NCBI GenBank assembly: GCA_964586145.1
Contig: CAZPHH010000080.1
Coordinates: 1-23,097, forward strand
Length of the DNA: 23,097 bases
Source of the DNA: JAFGJQ01 sp964586145
GTDB lineage: Bacteria; Planctomycetota; Phycisphaerae; UBA1845
Direction: 5' to 3'
The notes beneath the pieces were generated by a model, which saw nothing but the letters and a program-made list of their open reading frames with translations, searched no databases and was not told the origin of the DNA. The position numbers and the translations under genes are program-made. Within the stretch, counting starts at the first letter, position 1, and each line of letters opens with the position of its first letter. Positions 6,953 to 14,260 of this stretch are shown here, one piece after another.

Positions 6953-8005
6953 TCACTGAGTCCGGATCGGGGGGCCCAGATCCGGCGGCACCCGGTCCTC
7001 GGGGGCCGGCAGCGTGGGGAACGGGCGGTGCGGCTCGGTCTGATACCACAGGGCGACCGACGAGTAATCGTCCGACCGGGCCTGCACGTCCCAGCCGTGG
7101 CAACGCATCGTCACCCGGATGCTCTTCTGGAACCGGATCGGGTCCAGGATGTGGAACCGATACGCGCTCATCCGGTCGATCACCGGCCCGAAGCTGGTGC
7201 CGTGGAACAGCAGCTTGTGATCCGGCCGGAAGCCCCACGCCAGGCCCATGTAATCCTCGGCGCCGGTGCCTTCCAGGGTCGGCCGTTCGTCGCCGTCGAT
7301 GTAGATCAACTCGCCCCCCTCCACCCAGGAGCCCGGCTCCAGCAGGTGGTAGTTCATGATCGTGCCGGCGTACCGGCCACGCCCCTCGGCCTCCAGGATG
7401 ACATAAGGACCGCCGCGGGGGACGGGGTTCTGCCGGTTCCACTGGGCGTGGAACCGGCCGCAGTCCGCGGGCAGCGCGGCCACCCGCTCCCAGTTGATGA
7501 TCCAGAAGAACAACTGCACGGGCTCGCTGCCCTGGTGTTCGATTTCGATGCGGGCGGTCTCGAACGGCATCGGCCACCAGCAGTTCAGCGCCGCGTGGTT
7601 CGGCAGAATGGCCGGGATCATCTCGACCACCAAGCTGGCGACGTCACGCTCTTCGCCCCAGCCGACCGTGAAGAAATCGCCCAGCGGGACCTCCACGCTG
7701 GGGTGGGGCTCGCCGTCCCAGTACATCCGGAGCACCAGGTCTTTGTAGAGCCGGTCGCCCCCCTCCCGAGCGGTAATCCAGATGTGCCGGATCACGCCGG
7801 GGCCTTTCAGGTCTGCAAGCTCCACCACCGTCCCGGGCGGGATGTCCACGACGTTTCGCGCACGCTGCGCCTGGTCGTTCGTGAGGAGGGGCAGCCCGTC
7901 GAGCAGGCCGATCGGGATCGACGGACGGGCCGTCTCCTGGCATCCGGCCAGCAGCAAAAACGCGAGGGCGAAGCAGGTTGCGATGGATCGGGTTCGGACG
8001 GTCAT
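6953..8005 (-). CDS. DUF2961/GH172-family lipoprotein
   Basis: A 350-residue protein with a lipoprotein signal: MTVRTRS, a hydrophobic stretch, then lipobox LLAGC (Cys near residue 21), so it should be lipid-anchored outside the cytoplasm. The mature part carries DUF2961 hallmarks: ADLKGPGVIRHIWIT, VPLGDFF, WPMPF, and the acidic segment GTGAEDYMGLAWGF. DUF2961 is now GH172, whose characterised members act on alpha-D-fructofuranosides (difructose dianhydride I) or on D-arabinofuranosides of arabinan. Start choice: ATG 8005 has GGAG at good distance and gives a clean signal peptide; the longer frame from 8065 does not. It sits between the permeases and GH31 in one minus-strand run. Family call is strong; substrate is unknown. 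Confidence 0.87.
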   Translation of the reverse strand: MTVRTRSIATCFALAFLLLAGCQETARPSIPIGLLDGLPLLTNDQAQRARNVVDIPPGTVVELADLKGPGVIRHIWITAREGGDRLYKDLVLRMYWDGEPHPSVEVPLGDFFTVGWGEERDVASLVVEMIPAILPNHAALNCWWPMPFETARIEIEHQGSEPVQLFFWIINWERVAALPADCGRFHAQWNRQNPVPRGGPYVILEAEGRGRYAGTIMNYHLLEPGSWVEGGELIYIDGDERPTLEGTGAEDYMGLAWGFRPDHKLLFHGTSFGPVIDRMSAYRFHILDPIRFQKSIRVTMRCHGWDVQARSDDYSSVALWYQTEPHRPFPTLPAPEDRVPPDLGPPIRTQ

Positions 8006-8093
8006 GGCAGTCTCCAGGTCAGTGGGTTGTTGAACGGTCCGCCGGGGCGGACCCGACAAAGGCAACTCCTCTTGTGGCGCGTGATCGCAGCCA

Positions 8094-8924
8094 TCACTGC
8101 TTCACGGCTCCGAGGGTCAAACCGCTGATGAACTCACGCTGCAGCGCCAGAAACAGCAGAATAATGGGCGCGATGCTGATCAACGTGCCCGCCAGAATCA
8201 CGCCGTACTCCTGCTGATGAATCGAGGCGACCACGTTGGTGACGGCCACGGTCAGCAGGTAGTTCCGCTCATCGCGCAGGACGATCATCGGCCAGAGATA
8301 CGCGTTCCAGCTTCCCAGGAACGTGAAGATGAGCAGCGCGCTGGTGATCGGCCGGATCAGCGGCAGAATCACCGACCAGAAAATGCGCCACTCGCCCGCC
8401 CCGTCCAGCCGGCCCGCGTCGATCAGGTCGTTGGGCACCGACCGCAGGTACTGCCGCATGATCAGCACGCCGAACCCGCTGGCCGCCCCCGGCAGAATCA
8501 GCCCCCAGAACGAATCAATCAACCGCAGGGCATGCACCAGTCTGAACAACGGCGCCAGCAGCACGACCGGCGGCAGCAGCATCGTGCCCAGCACGACCCC
8601 CGTCACCAGGCCCTTGCCGCGGAATCCATATTTGGCGAGGGCGTAGCCGCCCATGGCACTGACCAGCGTGGTCAACAACGCGGTGACACTGGCCACGTAC
8701 ACCGTGTTCACCAGGTACCCCCCGAAGGACACCCGCTCGAACAGGATTTCGTAGTTGGCGGTGGTGCCGTGCCTCGGAATCAGCGGCCCGCCGCCCGGCT
8801 GATTGATCTCGTCCTGCGTCTTGAACGAGCCGGAGACCATCCACAGAAACGGCCCCAGCGAAAAGAACGTGGTGACCGCCAGCAGCACGTAGATGATCAG
8901 ACGTCCGGCTCGCATGGCTGCCAT
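8094..8924 (-). CDS. Carbohydrate ABC transporter permease, MalG type
   Basis: A 276-residue inner-membrane permease of the CUT1 sugar ABC family. Six hydrophobic segments are visible, beginning LIIYVLLAVTTFF and ending IAPIILLFLAL. The cytoplasmic EAA-type coupling loop, DAGRLDGAGEWRIFWSVILP, is near residues 170-190, and this is where the ABC ATPase docks. The conserved SFKTQDEI after the first helix is typical of MalG-like subunits. ATG 8924 has GGGAG six bases upstream; ATG 8915 is a possible alternative. The start follows the stop of the MalF-type gene by only 8 bp, indicating translational coupling. No ATPase gene is in the operon, so a shared MsiK-like ATPase elsewhere is expected. Confidence 0.92.
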   Translation of the reverse strand: MAAMRAGRLIIYVLLAVTTFFSLGPFLWMVSGSFKTQDEINQPGGGPLIPRHGTTANYEILFERVSFGGYLVNTVYVASVTALLTTLVSAMGGYALAKYGFRGKGLVTGVVLGTMLLPPVVLLAPLFRLVHALRLIDSFWGLILPGAASGFGVLIMRQYLRSVPNDLIDAGRLDGAGEWRIFWSVILPLIRPITSALLIFTFLGSWNAYLWPMIVLRDERNYLLTVAVTNVVASIHQQEYGVILAGTLISIAPIILLFLALQREFISGLTLGAVKQ

Positions 8925-8932
8925 TGCTCCCG

Positions 8933-9817
8933 TCAGTCACTCCAGGCCCGTGACACCTTGAGCTGCACCAGCGCAACCACCAGCAAAATGACTGTGACCA
9001 TCCAGCCGATGGCGGCCGCGTAGCCCAGGTCGCCGGACACGAAACCGCGTTCGTACAGGTAGACCATGACCGTCGTGCTCGCCTGGCCGGGCCCGCCCCG
9101 CTGGCACAGAATCCAGGGCAGGTCGAACAGCCCGAACGAGCCGATGGTGGACGCCGTGATCAAAAACGCGGCGATGGGCCAGATGCCCGGCATCGTCACC
9201 GCGAGAAACTTCTGCCACGTGTTGGCCCCGTCGATGGTGGCGGCCTCGTAGAGCTCCGTGGGAATCCCCTGCAGCCCGGCCAGAAAGTAGACCATGTTGA
9301 ACCCGGCGAACATCCAGACGCCGGTCAGCACCAGCGTGTTCATCACCCACTTCGGATCGCGCAGCCAGTCGACCGCCGGGATGCCGAACCAGCCGAGCAC
9401 TGCGTTCAGGCTGCCGTATTGCACGCCATAGATGCGAACGAAGCTCACGCCGATGAAAGCCGCCCCCACCAGCACCGGAAGGAAGAAAACCGTCCGAAAG
9501 AACGCCCGCCCGATGAGCTTCTTCTGATGCACCAGCAGCGCCAGGCCCAGCGCCACAGGCAACTGCACCAGCAGCGACAGAACGGCAAAATACGCCGTCC
9601 GACCCATCGACGCCCAGAACACACGGTCGCCGACCAGCCCGGCGAAGTTCTGCGCCCCCACATAGACGTCGATGGCCGTCCCCACGCGCTGTCGCAGCGA
9701 CAGATGCACGGAGGCAAACAGCGGATACACGGTGAACGTCAGGAAGATGGCCAGAAACGGAAACAGGAACAGCCAGGGGGACACGCCTGCTCGTTCCGGA
9801 CTCGTCGATCGGGCCAT
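8933..9817 (-). CDS. Carbohydrate ABC transporter permease, MalF/UgpA type
   Basis: A 294-residue CUT1-family permease, partner of the MalG-type protein encoded 8 bp downstream. Hydrophobic segments start at WLFLFPFLAIFLTFTVYPLF (about 14-33) and end at MVTVILLVVALVQL. The EAA loop reads YEAATIDGANTWQKFLAVTMP (about residues 192-212), matching MalF/UgpA proteins. It forms the heterodimeric channel through which the substrate bound by the upstream-encoded receptor is imported. ATG 9817 has no strong Shine-Dalgarno sequence. The 193-bp gap after the binding-protein gene contains a hairpin that could set the usual excess of binding protein over permease. Confidence 0.92.
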   Translation of the reverse strand: MARSTSPERAGVSPWLFLFPFLAIFLTFTVYPLFASVHLSLRQRVGTAIDVYVGAQNFAGLVGDRVFWASMGRTAYFAVLSLLVQLPVALGLALLVHQKKLIGRAFFRTVFFLPVLVGAAFIGVSFVRIYGVQYGSLNAVLGWFGIPAVDWLRDPKWVMNTLVLTGVWMFAGFNMVYFLAGLQGIPTELYEAATIDGANTWQKFLAVTMPGIWPIAAFLITASTIGSFGLFDLPWILCQRGGPGQASTTVMVYLYERGFVSGDLGYAAAIGWMVTVILLVVALVQLKVSRAWSD

Positions 9818-9939
9818 GATGCGCTGCGGCTGCTCACGTGGACTACGGTGCCTTCGGGAACCGTCCGGAAGATAGCCGCTTGGGGGCAGCGGTTCAACAC
9901 GACTGCCGCCTCGGAAAGCGAATGCTCACGCGAGCCGGA

Positions 9940-9955
9940 TGACCGATTCCGGTCA
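9940..9955 (-). promoter_or_regulatory. Intercistronic hairpin between binding protein and permease genes
   Basis: TGACCG-ATTC-CGGTCA forms a perfect 6-bp stem with a 4-nt loop, about 55 bp after the stop of the binding-protein gene on the minus strand. Such stems commonly protect the 3' end of the binding-protein message in sugar ABC operons. There is no T tract. The role is inferred from position. Confidence 0.35.
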
Positions 9956-10010
9956 CACGTCACCCCGTTTTGCAGATGCGAAATGTGGGCATCGCACCGC
10001 GCAAAGGTGC

Positions 10011-11372
10011 CTACCCGCCGCCCGCCCGCTCCATTGCACTCTGATCGCGGGCGATGGTCTCGCGCAGTCGGCGGGCGACATCCTTCAACGCAGTCTCCGG
10101 CGCCACCCGGCCGGCCATCACATCGGCAAACACGGCGTTGAGCCGCGTGTACGCCTCGGAGATGTAGGGCGAGCCCTGGACCGGCGGAACTTCCATCGCC
10201 AGCTCGGTCAGCAGCCGGCCCACCTTCTGTCCCTGGAAGAACGCGACCTCTTCATCAAACGCCGGATCGTCGTACACCGTGTGCAGGGCCGGTACGATGG
10301 TCTGCCGGCGAAACCGCCGGATCAGCGAGTCGCGGTCGAAATAGAGGAACTTGGCCAGCTCCCAAACGCGGTCCACGTCCGCGCAGCCCTTCGGAATGAA
10401 CATGGCCGTTCCGCCGGAGGTGCTCGTCCGGCGCCCCCCGGGCTGCCAGGCCGGCAGCGGCATGCAGCGCACCGTGCCCGCCAGAAGCGTCTGGGCCTCC
10501 ATCTGCATGCCGGCCAGCATCCAGTCCGGGGCCGGGTACGCCACGAACTGCCCGCGGGCCAGGGCCGCGTAGTCCTCCGACCAACTGCTGAGCCGGGCGC
10601 CCGCCACCGGGTGCTCACCCTCGAACAGCGACCGGTAGAACACCAGCGTGTCGATGGCCAGCGGGCTGTCGATGATCACGTGGCCGTCCGCGTCGAAGAT
10701 GTCCCCTCCGCGCTGCCAAAGCAGGGACAGATAGTCAAACGCCTCGATGGTCGACAGCACGATGCCGCGCCGCCAGTCCTCCGTGCCCATGGCACCGGGG
10801 CGGTGCAGCCTGTCGGCTGCGCGAATCCAGTCATCCCAGGTGGCCAACTGCTCCGGGCTCAGACCCAGCGATTCCAGCACGTCCGGCCGGTAGACCAGCA
10901 CCATCGGGTGCAGGTCGTGCGGGATGCCGAAAATCCGGCCACCCAGGGAATAGCGGGCGAAGCGCGCGTAGACGCACTTCTTGTCCCAGCCCTCGCCGTG
11001 GATGCGATCGGTCAGGTCAACAAATGGGGCGCTCTCCACCGGCCCGCGCAGGAACTGGCCGGCAAACGTCTGCTCGATTTCGACCAGGTCCGGCAGCTCC
11101 TTCTGCGTCATGATGGCCAGGGACAGACGGTCGAACATCGCGTTGCCGAGGTTCTCGAGCTTGATCTCGCCGCGGTCCGGGTGGTCCTTCAGCCGCCCTT
11201 TGAATTCCTCGGCCGAAATGTGCGTAAACGTCCAGACGGTCAGCTTCGGCTCGCGATGGATCGCGCTGCGCACGGCCACCACGCCGCCGGATACGATCGC
11301 AAACACGATCAGCAGCAGCGGCACCCGGCCGGGCGGAAAGTCCTCCATGGCGTCCCAGAGTCGTCGAAACAC
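10011..11372 (-). CDS. Extracellular sugar-binding protein of ABC transporter (family 1, MalE/UgpB-like)
   Basis: A 453-residue solute receptor. The N-terminus (FRRLWDAMEDFPPGRV) is followed by one hydrophobic segment (about 17-35, VPLLLIVFAIVSGGVVAV) without a lipobox cysteine, so it seems held by an uncleaved anchor or released by a signal peptidase. The mature fold begins LTVWTFTHIS and continues with DLVEIEQTFAGQFL, LGGRIFGIPHDLHPMVLVYR and WDDWIRAADRLH, typical of CUT1 sugar-binding proteins. The start is GTG at 11372, supported by GGAGG (11379-11383 on minus) six bases upstream; an internal ATG lies at codon 9. It is the first gene of the operon with two permeases, GH172 lipoprotein and GH31, so the ligand is probably an oligosaccharide those enzymes process. 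Confidence 0.88.
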   Translation of the reverse strand: MFRRLWDAMEDFPPGRVPLLLIVFAIVSGGVVAVRSAIHREPKLTVWTFTHISAEEFKGRLKDHPDRGEIKLENLGNAMFDRLSLAIMTQKELPDLVEIEQTFAGQFLRGPVESAPFVDLTDRIHGEGWDKKCVYARFARYSLGGRIFGIPHDLHPMVLVYRPDVLESLGLSPEQLATWDDWIRAADRLHRPGAMGTEDWRRGIVLSTIEAFDYLSLLWQRGGDIFDADGHVIIDSPLAIDTLVFYRSLFEGEHPVAGARLSSWSEDYAALARGQFVAYPAPDWMLAGMQMEAQTLLAGTVRCMPLPAWQPGGRRTSTSGGTAMFIPKGCADVDRVWELAKFLYFDRDSLIRRFRRQTIVPALHTVYDDPAFDEEVAFFQGQKVGRLLTELAMEVPPVQGSPYISEAYTRLNAVFADVMAGRVAPETALKDVARRLRETIARDQSAMERAGGG

Positions 11373-11398
11373 ACAAAACCTCCAGGGCTGACTGAGGA

Positions 11399-11428
11399 AG
11401 TGTACTGGAAGACCAAATCAAAAAGCAA
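11399..11428 (-). promoter_or_regulatory. Candidate sugar-operon promoter (TTGCTT-N18-TACACT)
   Basis: On the minus strand TTGCTT (11428-11423) and TACACT (11404-11399) are 18 bp apart. The inferred start leaves a leader of about 20 bases before the GTG of the binding-protein gene. The -35 lies in an unusual tract of repeated CTTTTTG-like heptamers, which makes chance matches more likely. Confidence 0.35.
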
Positions 11429-11545
11429 AAAGCGAAAATGGGCAAAGAGGGACGAAGGGGGCAGCGGACCAGGGACGCCACTGCTTTGGAGCCATTCCCG
11501 CACAGCCTGGTGTGCCGTGACTGTTCCGCGCATGTCAGCCGAACG

Positions 11546-11601
11546 CGCCCTTGAGGATGAAGCGACTTGATCGCCTGAACGTCAACCCCGGCTCAAGGGC
11601 G
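11546..11601. other. Perfect 10-bp inverted repeat, possible structured RNA element
   Basis: CGCCCTTGAG (11546-11555) and CTCAAGGGCG (11592-11601) are perfect reverse complements around 36 nt. Inside, GCGA and TCGC can form a small second stem. It is about 175 bp upstream of the binding-protein start on the minus strand. It may be part of a leader RNA, an independent small RNA, or a decayed mobile-element end. Function is unassigned. Confidence 0.4.
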
Positions 11602-11881
11602 GTGCCACCCCGTTCGGAGTCGTGGCAGAGAGAAGGGAAGCTGGAGGGGTGAGCCAGACCCTCTTTGGAACCCACGGGGACCCGCAGCCGATCGGCTGAA
11701 GCCGGTCCACTCTTCGCGCTTTCGCACAGATGCGGATGCGCACCCGGTTGTCTGTCACGCCATGCCGACGGGGTGCCCGATGTCGGCGCGCGTGAGACCG
11801 GCCGCTTGGCGCAGACCCTCACCTCGCCGGCATCCAGGCCCGTCCGGCCAACACGTCAATCTCGCGATTGCCCGTTCTGCA

Positions 11882-11898
11882 CCCCGGGGCGGCCGGGG
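11882..11898 (-). terminator. Small GC hairpin after the 25-aa peptide
   Basis: CCCCGG-GGCGG-CCGGGG forms a 6-bp stem 18 bp beyond the micro-peptide stop on the minus strand. No T tract follows. Confidence 0.25.
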
Positions 11899-11915
11899 CT
11901 TCTGCCCGATCAGGG

Positions 11916-11993
11916 TCAGATGGTGATCCCGAACAAGCCGAAGAACGCGGCGAAGAGGGCCAGCAACGGGTACAGCAGGCAGGTGATACACAT
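11916..11993 (-). CDS. 25-aa hydrophobic micro-peptide
   Basis: On the minus strand ATG at 11993 is preceded by GGAG nine bases upstream, and the frame ends TGA at 11918-11916. The 25-residue product starts MCITCLLYPLLALFAAFF and ends GLFGITI, with no charged residues: one short membrane helix with two N-terminal cysteines. A seven-T run lies just before the Shine-Dalgarno sequence, and a small GC hairpin (CCCCGG/CCGGGG, 11882-11898) follows the stop. It lies downstream of the tRNA-Leu on the same strand and could share its transcript. It resembles the 32-aa peptide at 492-590 in style but not in sequence. The function is unknown and coding is probable rather than proven. Confidence 0.45.
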   Translation of the reverse strand: MCITCLLYPLLALFAAFFGLFGITI

Positions 11994-12204
11994 AGACCGT
12001 TTCTCCGAAAAAAACTTCTTCAGGCGTCACGGGTCTGCTGACCGGACCGAAGCCCGGCGACCGACGATGAACGCCTCGTTTGCCGCTCGCACTGGTACGA
12101 TATCGAACCGACCGCCCGAAACAGATTAGCCCGGCCGGCAGAAAGCAGTCACGCAAGCTCCCTGCACCGCGGCTGCAATGGCGTCGTGAGCGACCTAAAC
12201 CCAC

Positions 12205-12289
12205 TGGGCGAGGCGGGATTCGAACCCGCACGGGGGGAACCCCCCAGGGGATTTTAAGTCCCCAGCGTCTGCCATTCCGCCACTCACCC
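12205..12289 (-). tRNA. tRNA-Leu (anticodon UAA)
   Basis: Read on the minus strand this is an 85-nt class II tRNA. Acceptor arm GGGTGAG pairs with CTCGCCC (one G-U pair), with discriminator A. The D arm contains GTGGCGGAATGGCAGACGC. The anticodon stem GGGGA/TCCCC encloses loop CTTAAAA (anticodon TAA). A long variable arm GGGGGGTTCCCCCC follows, then T arm GCGGGTTCGAATCCCGC. The long variable arm and discriminator A are leucine features. CCA is not encoded. It decodes UUA/UUG, which should be rare codons in so GC-rich a genome. Confidence 0.95.
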
Positions 12290-12467
12290 GATTGTGGCCT
12301 ACGATACCGCAAGGGCGGCCGGATCGGCAACCGGCGGTGATACGGCCCGATTGCGCCGAGGGCGGGGCAGGTGGCTGGAGGGTTGCGTGTAACAATTCGG
12401 AGCGGGTTGGGTGCTCGAGTCGGGCACCGGATGTATCCCGGAAATGGGCGTGATGCCCCGGGCCGGC

Positions 12468-12473
12468 TATAAT
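12468..12473 (+). promoter_or_regulatory. Candidate -10 element of hutUI (TATAAT)
   Basis: A perfect TATAAT in a strongly GC-rich region, 65 bp upstream of the hutU ATG. The -35 region is poor (TGGGCG at 17-bp spacing), which would fit an activated or alternative-sigma promoter. No HutC-type palindrome was recognised. Confidence 0.5.
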
Positions 12474-12538
12474 GACCCGCGTCCGGCAGCTCGGGTTTGG
12501 ATTCCACGTCCAGGGCGGTCCAGCGCACAGGAGCAACC

Positions 12539-14212
12539 ATGTCCACTCCAAAGCCATCGACAGACGTGAACAAACGAGTGGTGCATGCCCCGCGCGGCTC
12601 GCAACGCACCTGCCAGACGTGGCAGGCTGAAGCGGCCATGCGAATGCTGATGAACAATCTCGATCCGGAAGTGGCCGAAAAGCCCGACCAGTTGATCGTG
12701 TACGGCGGCAGCGGCCGGGCGGCCCGAAGCTGGGCGGATTTCGATCGCATCGTGGCGGCGCTGAAGGCGCTCGGGCCGGACGAAACGCTGCTGGTGCAGT
12801 CCGGCCGAGCGGTGGGCGTGGCCACCACGCACGCGGATGCGCCGCGCGTGCTGATCGCGAACTCGCTGCTGGTCCCGCACTGGGCCACGTGGGACGAGTT
12901 TCGCCGGTTGGAGGGGCTCGGCCTCACCATGTACGGCCAGATGACGGCCGGAAGCTGGATCTACATCGGCACGCAGGGGATTCTGCAGGGCACGTACGAG
13001 ACGTTCGGCGCGGCGGCGCGCCAGCACTTTGGCGGATCGCTGAAGGGTCGGCTGGTGGTCACGGGCGGGCTTGGCGGGATGGGCGGGGCCCAGCCGCTGG
13101 CCGGCACCATGAACGAGAGCACGTGCCTGATCGCCGAAGTGGATCGCGTGCGGATCGACAAGCGACTGCGCGACCGCTACCTGGACGAAGCGGCCGACTC
13201 GCTGGATGCGGCCATTGAGCGGGCGCTGCAGGCGAAGGCGTCGGGTACGCCCATTTCGATCGGCTGGTGCGGCAACCAGGCGGACCTGCTGGCGGAGCTG
13301 ATCCGACGCAACGTTACGCCGGACCTGCTGACGGACCAGACCTCGGCCCACGATGCCCTGGACGGCTACGTGCCCAACGGCATGGCCTACGAGGCGGCGC
13401 TGGAGCTTCGGCGCCGCGATCCCGATCGGTACGTGGCCGAGTCCATGCGGACCATGGCGGAGCACGTGCGGTCGATGCTGGAATTGAAGCGGCGTGGGGC
13501 CGTTACGTTCGATTACGGCAACAACATCCGCGGACAGGCGAAGCTGGCCGGCGTGGCGGATGCGTTTGAGATCGGTGGGTTCGTGCCGCTGTACATCCGG
13601 CCGTTGTTCTGCGAGGGGCAGGGGCCGTTCCGGTGGTGTGCGCTGTCCGGCGATCCGGCGGACATTGCGCGGACGGACCGGGCCGTGCTGGAGACATTCC
13701 CGGAGAACGAGCATCTGTGCCGGTGGATTCGCCTGGCGGGCGAGCGGGTGGCGTTCCAGGGCCTCCCGTGCCGCATCTGCTGGCTGGGCTACGGCGAGCG
13801 CGACAGGATGGGCCTGGTCTTCAACGACCTGGTCGCCCGCGGCGAGGTGAAGGCGCCGATTGTGATCGGGCGCGACCATCTGGACTGCGGATCGGTGGCG
13901 TCTCCAAACCGCGAGACGGAAGGGATGAAGGACGGGTCGGACGCGATCGCGGACTGGCCGATCCTGAACGCCTTGTTGAACACGGCCTGCGGCGCAAGCT
14001 GGGTGTCGGTGCATCACGGCGGCGGCGTGGGCATCGGGTACAGCCTGCACGCGGGCCAGGTGATCGTGGCGGACGGTACGCCGGAAGCTGCGAAACGGCT
14101 GAAGCGGGTGCTCGCCGCAGACCCGGCCACCGGCATCTTTCGCCACGTGGACGCGGGATACGAGAAGGCGGAGCAAGTTGCGCGGGAGCGCGGCGTGAAG
14201 ATTCCGTCCTGA
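12539..14212 (+). CDS. hutU: Urocanate hydratase (urocanase)
   Basis: A 557-residue cytoplasmic enzyme, the usual family length, converting urocanate to 4-imidazolone-5-propanoate with tightly bound NAD as electrophile (second step of histidine degradation). The NAD-binding glycine cluster VVTGGLGGMGGAQPLAG is at about residues 173-189. The catalytic-cysteine region CRICWLGYGERDRMGL is near 411-426, with the active-site Cys at about 414. C-terminal VSVHHGGGVGIGYSLHAGQV is typical. Start: ATG 12539 is chosen because AGGAG lies six bases upstream and the length matches. The frame extends to a TTG at 12497 without support. hutI follows closely on the same strand. No hutH (histidine ammonia-lyase) is in the window. 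Confidence 0.97.
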   Translation: MSTPKPSTDVNKRVVHAPRGSQRTCQTWQAEAAMRMLMNNLDPEVAEKPDQLIVYGGSGRAARSWADFDRIVAALKALGPDETLLVQSGRAVGVATTHADAPRVLIANSLLVPHWATWDEFRRLEGLGLTMYGQMTAGSWIYIGTQGILQGTYETFGAAARQHFGGSLKGRLVVTGGLGGMGGAQPLAGTMNESTCLIAEVDRVRIDKRLRDRYLDEAADSLDAAIERALQAKASGTPISIGWCGNQADLLAELIRRNVTPDLLTDQTSAHDALDGYVPNGMAYEAALELRRRDPDRYVAESMRTMAEHVRSMLELKRRGAVTFDYGNNIRGQAKLAGVADAFEIGGFVPLYIRPLFCEGQGPFRWCALSGDPADIARTDRAVLETFPENEHLCRWIRLAGERVAFQGLPCRICWLGYGERDRMGLVFNDLVARGEVKAPIVIGRDHLDCGSVASPNRETEGMKDGSDAIADWPILNALLNTACGASWVSVHHGGGVGIGYSLHAGQVIVADGTPEAAKRLKRVLAADPATGIFRHVDAGYEKAEQVARERGVKIPS

Positions 14213-14260
14213 CTGCGTTGTCGCTCGCGCTGGGCTGCCGATATGGAGCAGGACAGACAG

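Larger units (their letters stand above)
11373..11915. other. Long spacer upstream of sugar operon, no convincing gene
   Basis: Only the operon promoter region and a structural inverted repeat (11546-11601) stand out. A minus-strand frame (11535-11822) would give a 95-residue Arg/Ser/Pro-rich protein with no recognisable domain or ribosome binding site. It is judged spurious or derived from a decayed repeat. Confidence 0.5.

Noticed and set aside
9939..11570. A 543-residue plus-strand frame
   Set aside because: Antisense to the sugar-binding protein; no recognisable domain.
11535..11822. A 95-residue minus-strand frame in the large spacer
   Set aside because: No ribosome binding site, Arg/Ser/Pro-rich composition and no motif. 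It overlaps the inverted repeat at 11546-11601.
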